Below are positions 61,397-64,000 of a DNA stretch of 64,000 bases, piece after piece. Source of the stretch: Brevibacterium sp. XM4083 (lineage in GTDB: Bacteria; Actinomycetota; Actinomycetes; Actinomycetales; Brevibacteriaceae). Every line of letters begins with the position of its first letter. The stretch's first letter is position 1. Location of the stretch: assembly GCF_006489205.2 (NCBI RefSeq), contig NZ_VFYR02000002.1, positions 310,001 to 374,000 on the forward strand, written 5' to 3'. The notes beneath the pieces were generated by a model. It searched no databases. It saw only the letters and a list, made by a program, of their open reading frames with translations, and was not told the origin of the DNA. The translations under genes were made by a program, and so were the position numbers.

Positions 61397-61738
61397 ATGA
61401 GCGAACGCAGTCTTCGCGGAACACAGTTGGGCTCGCGCAGCCTGGAGTCGGAGGAGGGCGTCGAGCCGGCGCCGCGCCAGATGGTCGAATTCGAATGCGA
61501 GGACGGCACCCGCTTCAAGGTTCCGTTCTCGATCGAGGCGGAAGTCCCCTCGACATGGGATTCGGGCATCCACGGCATCGGCGTGCGCGTCGGCGTCAAC
61601 GAACCCGACGGCGAACCCGAGAAGCACGTCCGCTCGCACTGGGACATGCTCCTCGAGCGCCGCTCCTTCGACGAACTCCAGGTCCTCCTCGACGAGCGCC
61701 TGGCGATTCGCCGCGGTGAGGTGCCCGCGCAGAGCTGA
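61397..61738 (+). CDS. rbpA: RNA polymerase-binding protein RbpA
   Basis: A 113-aa actinobacterial transcription factor that binds the principal sigma factor and stabilises the open complex. N-terminal MSERSLRGTQLGSRSLE and C-terminal SHWDMLLERRSFDELQVLLDERL-type block (here RSHWDMLLERRS) are the hallmark parts. The central zinc-ribbon cysteines of many homologues are absent: only one Cys remains, in FECEDGT, so this protein probably does not bind zinc. Confidence 0.94.
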   Translation: MSERSLRGTQLGSRSLESEEGVEPAPRQMVEFECEDGTRFKVPFSIEAEVPSTWDSGIHGIGVRVGVNEPDGEPEKHVRSHWDMLLERRSFDELQVLLDERLAIRRGEVPAQS

Positions 61739-61753
61739 GACTCCGCCGCCCGA

Positions 61754-61791
61754 CACGAGGGGCGTCGACCGACAGGTCGCCGCCCCTCGTG
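61754..61791. terminator. Bidirectional terminator, rbpA / ppm1
   Basis: CACGAGGGGCGTCGACC / GGTCGCCGCCCCTCGTG, a 17-bp stem with one mismatch and a 4-nt loop. Confidence 0.8.
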
Positions 61792-61815
61792 CATTTCAGG
61801 AACGGAATCCGGTCC

Positions 61816-62559
61816 TCAGCGTCCGAAGAGCGCCCTCACCTGGCGGCCGCGGCGGGCCAGTCCCCAGCCGGCGACCTTCGTGAACGCCTCCGAGATGATC
61901 GAGGAGCTCATCTTCGACTCCCCGAGCTCGCGTTCGACGAAGACGATCGGAACCTCGAGCACCCGGAAGCCCGCGTCGATCGTGCGGTACGTCATGTCGA
62001 TCTGGAAGCAGTAGCCCTGTGACTCGACCCCGGTGAGCTGGAGCGCCTCGAGGACCTCGCGCCGGTAGGCCCGGAAGCCAGCGGTGGCGTCCCGGACTCC
62101 GAGGCCCATCATCGCGTCGACGTAGAGGTTGGCGCCCCGGGAGAGGAGGAAGCGGGACCGGGGCCAGTCGACGATCGCGCCGCCGCGCACCCAGCGGGAG
62201 CCGATGACGAGATCGGCGGCACCGGCGAGTGCCGGAGCGATGAGCTGACCGAGGTCGAGGGGCCGATGCGACCCGTCGGCATCGAATTCGCAGATGATCT
62301 CGTAGTCGCGCTCGAGCGCCCACGTGAAGCCGGCGATGTAGGCCATGCCGAGACCGGCCTTCTCCGTGCGGTGGAGGACGTGGATGCGATCATCGACGGC
62401 CGCCTGCTCGTCGGCCCACTCCCCCGTCCCGTCGGGAGAGCCGTCGTCGACGACGAGAACGTCGACCTCGGGCTGATGCTCGAACAGCCCCGCGAGAGTG
62501 ACGGGAAGGGCGAGACGTTCGTTGTACGTCGGGATGACTACCAGAATCTTCGAAACCAC
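61816..62559 (-). CDS. ppm1: Polyprenol monophosphomannose synthase
   Basis: A 247-aa GT2 glycosyltransferase that makes polyprenyl-phosphate-mannose, the donor for wall lipoglycans and protein mannosylation. PTYNERLALP, VVDDGSPDGTG, and CEFDADGSHRP (DxD) are the catalytic motifs, with RWVRGG downstream. Catalytic domain only: it lacks an Lnt-type N-terminal fusion. I chose GTG 62559, which fits a TAGGGT -10 box 7 nt upstream and the family start SKILVVIPTYNE. Confidence 0.92.
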   Translation of the reverse strand: MVSKILVVIPTYNERLALPVTLAGLFEHQPEVDVLVVDDGSPDGTGEWADEQAAVDDRIHVLHRTEKAGLGMAYIAGFTWALERDYEIICEFDADGSHRPLDLGQLIAPALAGAADLVIGSRWVRGGAIVDWPRSRFLLSRGANLYVDAMMGLGVRDATAGFRAYRREVLEALQLTGVESQGYCFQIDMTYRTIDAGFRVLEVPIVFVERELGESKMSSSIISEAFTKVAGWGLARRGRQVRALFGR

Positions 62560-62566
62560 GGCGTCA

Positions 62567-62572
62567 ACCCTA
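62567..62572 (-). promoter_or_regulatory. -10 box of leaderless ppm1 promoter
   Basis: TAGGGT on the minus strand with 7 nt (TGACGCC) before GTG 62559. Confidence 0.45.
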
Positions 62573-62843
62573 CGCCCCTCGGGCCCCGAACAATGAGCCG
62601 ACACCCCCGCCTTCGGACCACGCTGTGCTCACACGGGGAAACCGCGGCGCACAGTGAGTTATCTATTGACAGGAGTGTCGGCTCCATTCCACAACCGGTG
62701 GAACGTCAACGACGAATCTAATCGCTCGACCCGAGTCTGCAAAATGTCTGTGACCTGCGACTTTGATCAAATCCGCAGGTGAGAGCGAAGCCTGCGGGGC
62801 AAGAAAACTTCTCACTCCTCGGCGTGTCGGGTTGAAATCCGAC
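62573..62843. other. Intergenic region without a recognised gene
   Basis: About 270 bp between ppm1 and the amidohydrolase-like gene. It holds one inverted repeat, TTCCAC-AACCG-GTGGAA (62687-62703), and is less GC-rich than its surroundings (for example near 62655-62790). No reading frame or RNA family was recognised. Confidence 0.5.
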
Positions 62844-63758
62844 TCAGCTCACGCGTGTCGGCAGGGCGACGTCGGGTGCGAGCTCGGGCAGCCCCGGAGT
62901 GCCCGACGCCGGATCGGTGCTCCACGCCGCGACCCTGGGGTCGGCGACCTGGACGACGAGACGCTCGACCCGCCAGCGGACGTAGTCGGCTGCGGCACCG
63001 GGACGGAGCACTCCGCCCTCCGGATTGCCGGCGGCACGGTGGGCGAACCGGGTGGCGGCGTTGAAGGCGGCGCGGGCGCCGACCCCGTCGCTGCCGATGA
63101 CCGCATCGCGCACGCTCGCCCACGGCGACTCGCCTGCGAGGACGAAGGAGACCTGCGCTCCGGCGGAGAGCAGCGCGGCCAGCGGCTGATCGCGGCTCGG
63201 GTCGAGGGTGAGCGCGACACCGCTGCGGCCGAGGTCGTCGACCAGGGCGGCGGGCACCGTGAAGTCGAGGAGCAGACGGTACCCCCACCGCTGCGCGTGG
63301 GCCGCATCCGCAGCGAATCGGGTGAGCACCGCGGAGAGCTCCTCAGGGTCGGCGACGACCAGGTAGAGGGAGGTCTCGGGCAGGGCGGTGAGCTCCGTGA
63401 GCGCCGCGGCGGGCAGCCACGCCAGGCTGTCACCGGCCGCGAGTTTCGGGTAGCCGATGACCCTCAGGCCCTCGGGCGCGGCGGCCGTGAAGCGCGCGAG
63501 CGCCGTCTCGTCCCCGAGCGCGTGGACGTAGGCGATGCCCGCGTCATGGAGGGCCGCCGGACTCGGCGCCGCCTCGTCGAGGAGGAGGCCGGCGTGGACG
63601 AACCCGGGAGTGAGGAAGTCACCGCCCAGGTCGACCGCCTCGGCGTCGAGGGCCAGTGCCGCCTCGTCCGAGCCGATGAAGTTCACGGTCCCGTCCGCGC
63701 TGCCGAGGGCAGTCGCGAAGGGATCGACGCTGCTGTAGACATCTCCGCCGTAGTACAT
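62844..63758 (-). CDS. Degenerate amidohydrolase-like protein
   Basis: A 304-aa protein related to the amidohydrolase/imidazolonepropionase fold by its frame: opening YYGGDVYSSVDPF, LGGDFLTPGFVHAGLL near residue 60, and GVLRPGAAADYVRWRV at the end, as in the flanking beta-sandwich. The metal-binding HxH after PGFVD is missing (it reads PGFVHAGLL), and no second His pair is evident, so it is probably not a classical metal-dependent hydrolase. ATG 63758; GTG 63764 is an alternative. Confidence 0.7.
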   Translation of the reverse strand: MYYGGDVYSSVDPFATALGSADGTVNFIGSDEAALALDAEAVDLGGDFLTPGFVHAGLLLDEAAPSPAALHDAGIAYVHALGDETALARFTAAAPEGLRVIGYPKLAAGDSLAWLPAAALTELTALPETSLYLVVADPEELSAVLTRFAADAAHAQRWGYRLLLDFTVPAALVDDLGRSGVALTLDPSRDQPLAALLSAGAQVSFVLAGESPWASVRDAVIGSDGVGARAAFNAATRFAHRAAGNPEGGVLRPGAAADYVRWRVERLVVQVADPRVAAWSTDPASGTPGLPELAPDVALPTRVS

Positions 63759-63845
63759 GATCACAGCCGCCAGGCTACACCTGCCCTCGCGCGCCGCGCG
63801 CATCGGGCGTCGCGGTGTCAGCGCCGTCGGGTATCGTCGGGGACT

Positions 63846-64000
63846 GTGAAGCCATTGGTACTCGTCGACACGCCCGCGCTCTACTACCGCGCCTTCTATT
63901 CGGTGCCGGATTCGATCGTCAACGACGAGGGCCAGCCGGTCAACGCCGTCCGCGGCGTCGTCGACGCCATCGCCCAGATGATCCGCCGCTTCTCCTCGGC
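63846..64000 (+). CDS. 5'-3' exonuclease, N-terminal part (cut by window end)
   Basis: The first 51 codons run off the window. The peptide opens KPLVLVDTPALYYRAFYSVP and includes QPVNAVRGVVDAIAQMI, matching the PIN/FEN-like domain of actinobacterial stand-alone 5'-3' exonucleases (and PolA N-termini). The GTG at 63846 has a TATCGT -10-like box 8 nt upstream. I cannot tell whether a polymerase domain follows; the VDTPALYYRAFYSVP form favours the stand-alone enzyme. Confidence 0.75.
   Translation, partial: MKPLVLVDTPALYYRAFYSVPDSIVNDEGQPVNAVRGVVDAIAQMIRRFSS

Noticed and set aside
1..64000. tRNA, rRNA, tmRNA or riboswitch genes
   Set aside because: I looked in all gaps for cloverleaf-like arms, anticodon contexts and known riboswitch cores by eye and found none convincing. 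A covariance search would be decisive.

Overview
The window is a GC-rich, densely coded chromosomal segment from an actinobacterium, most likely Micrococcales and possibly Brevibacterium. The genus is a guess from protein flavour; the phylum is well supported. Evidence includes mycothione reductase, RbpA, actinobacterial gene neighbourhoods (glnE/glnA/RDD/DUF4191/lipA/lipB/sucB/lpdA/pepA; erpA/ctaC-ctaD-ctaF/qcrB-qcrA-qcrC-ctaE/trpD; rbpA/ppm1), a MerR/ParA pair, paired Rpf proteins, and promoters with TANNNT -10 boxes right next to start codons. I see no prophage, insertion sequence, CRISPR array, rRNA or tRNA.

Layout. 1-3.4 kb: end of glnE, mycothione reductase and glutamine synthetase with a GlnR-like operator. 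3.4-13.3 kb: RDD protein, DUF4191, lipoate synthesis (lipA, lipB), a probable membrane pseudokinase, then sucB-lpdA, whose E2 subunit is the lipoate acceptor, and leucyl aminopeptidase. 13.3-17.6 kb: pyrD, DUF3043, an M20 dipeptidase, erpA, aat. 17.6-26.3 kb: the bc1-aa3 respiratory chain as two convergent operons (ctaCDF and ctaE-qcrCAB) separated by a 1.1-kb repeat-rich non-coding stretch; both operons carry the same 20-bp near-palindrome upstream. 26.4-33.1 kb: trpD, a DEDD/GIY-YIG nuclease, hydrolase, acyltransferase, MerR regulator and ParA-like ATPase. 33.3-41.8 kb: pyruvate carboxylase, peptide deformylase, hydroxybutyryl-CoA dehydrogenase, aminotransferase, methyltransferase, Hsp20 under an HspR (HAIR) operator, and an AEC carrier. 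41.9-48.9 kb: ferritin, a four-gene cassette (DUF5058, second membrane protein, M20 amidohydrolase, amidase), a mycothiol-dependent-type protein and an MFS transporter. 49.3-59.9 kb: two tandem rpf genes, a tight five-gene operon (putrescine oxidase, APC permease, AraC regulator, VOC protein, UvrA-like ABC protein), an SDR/WYL divergent pair and an RlpA-like cell-wall protein. 60-64 kb: small helical protein, GDPD, rbpA, ppm1, a degenerate amidohydrolase and the start of a 5'-3' exonuclease gene.

Most of the window is core metabolism. The most interesting signals are regulatory: a shared element over both respiratory operons, a shared direct repeat upstream of three cell-wall genes, a GlnR-like array at glnA, and many apparently leaderless transcripts. 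The main candidates for under-described systems are the DUF5058/membrane/M20/amidase cassette and the polyamine-oxidase operon that runs into a VOC/UvrA-like resistance-type module. All assignments were made by reading sequence and protein motifs; no database search was run.
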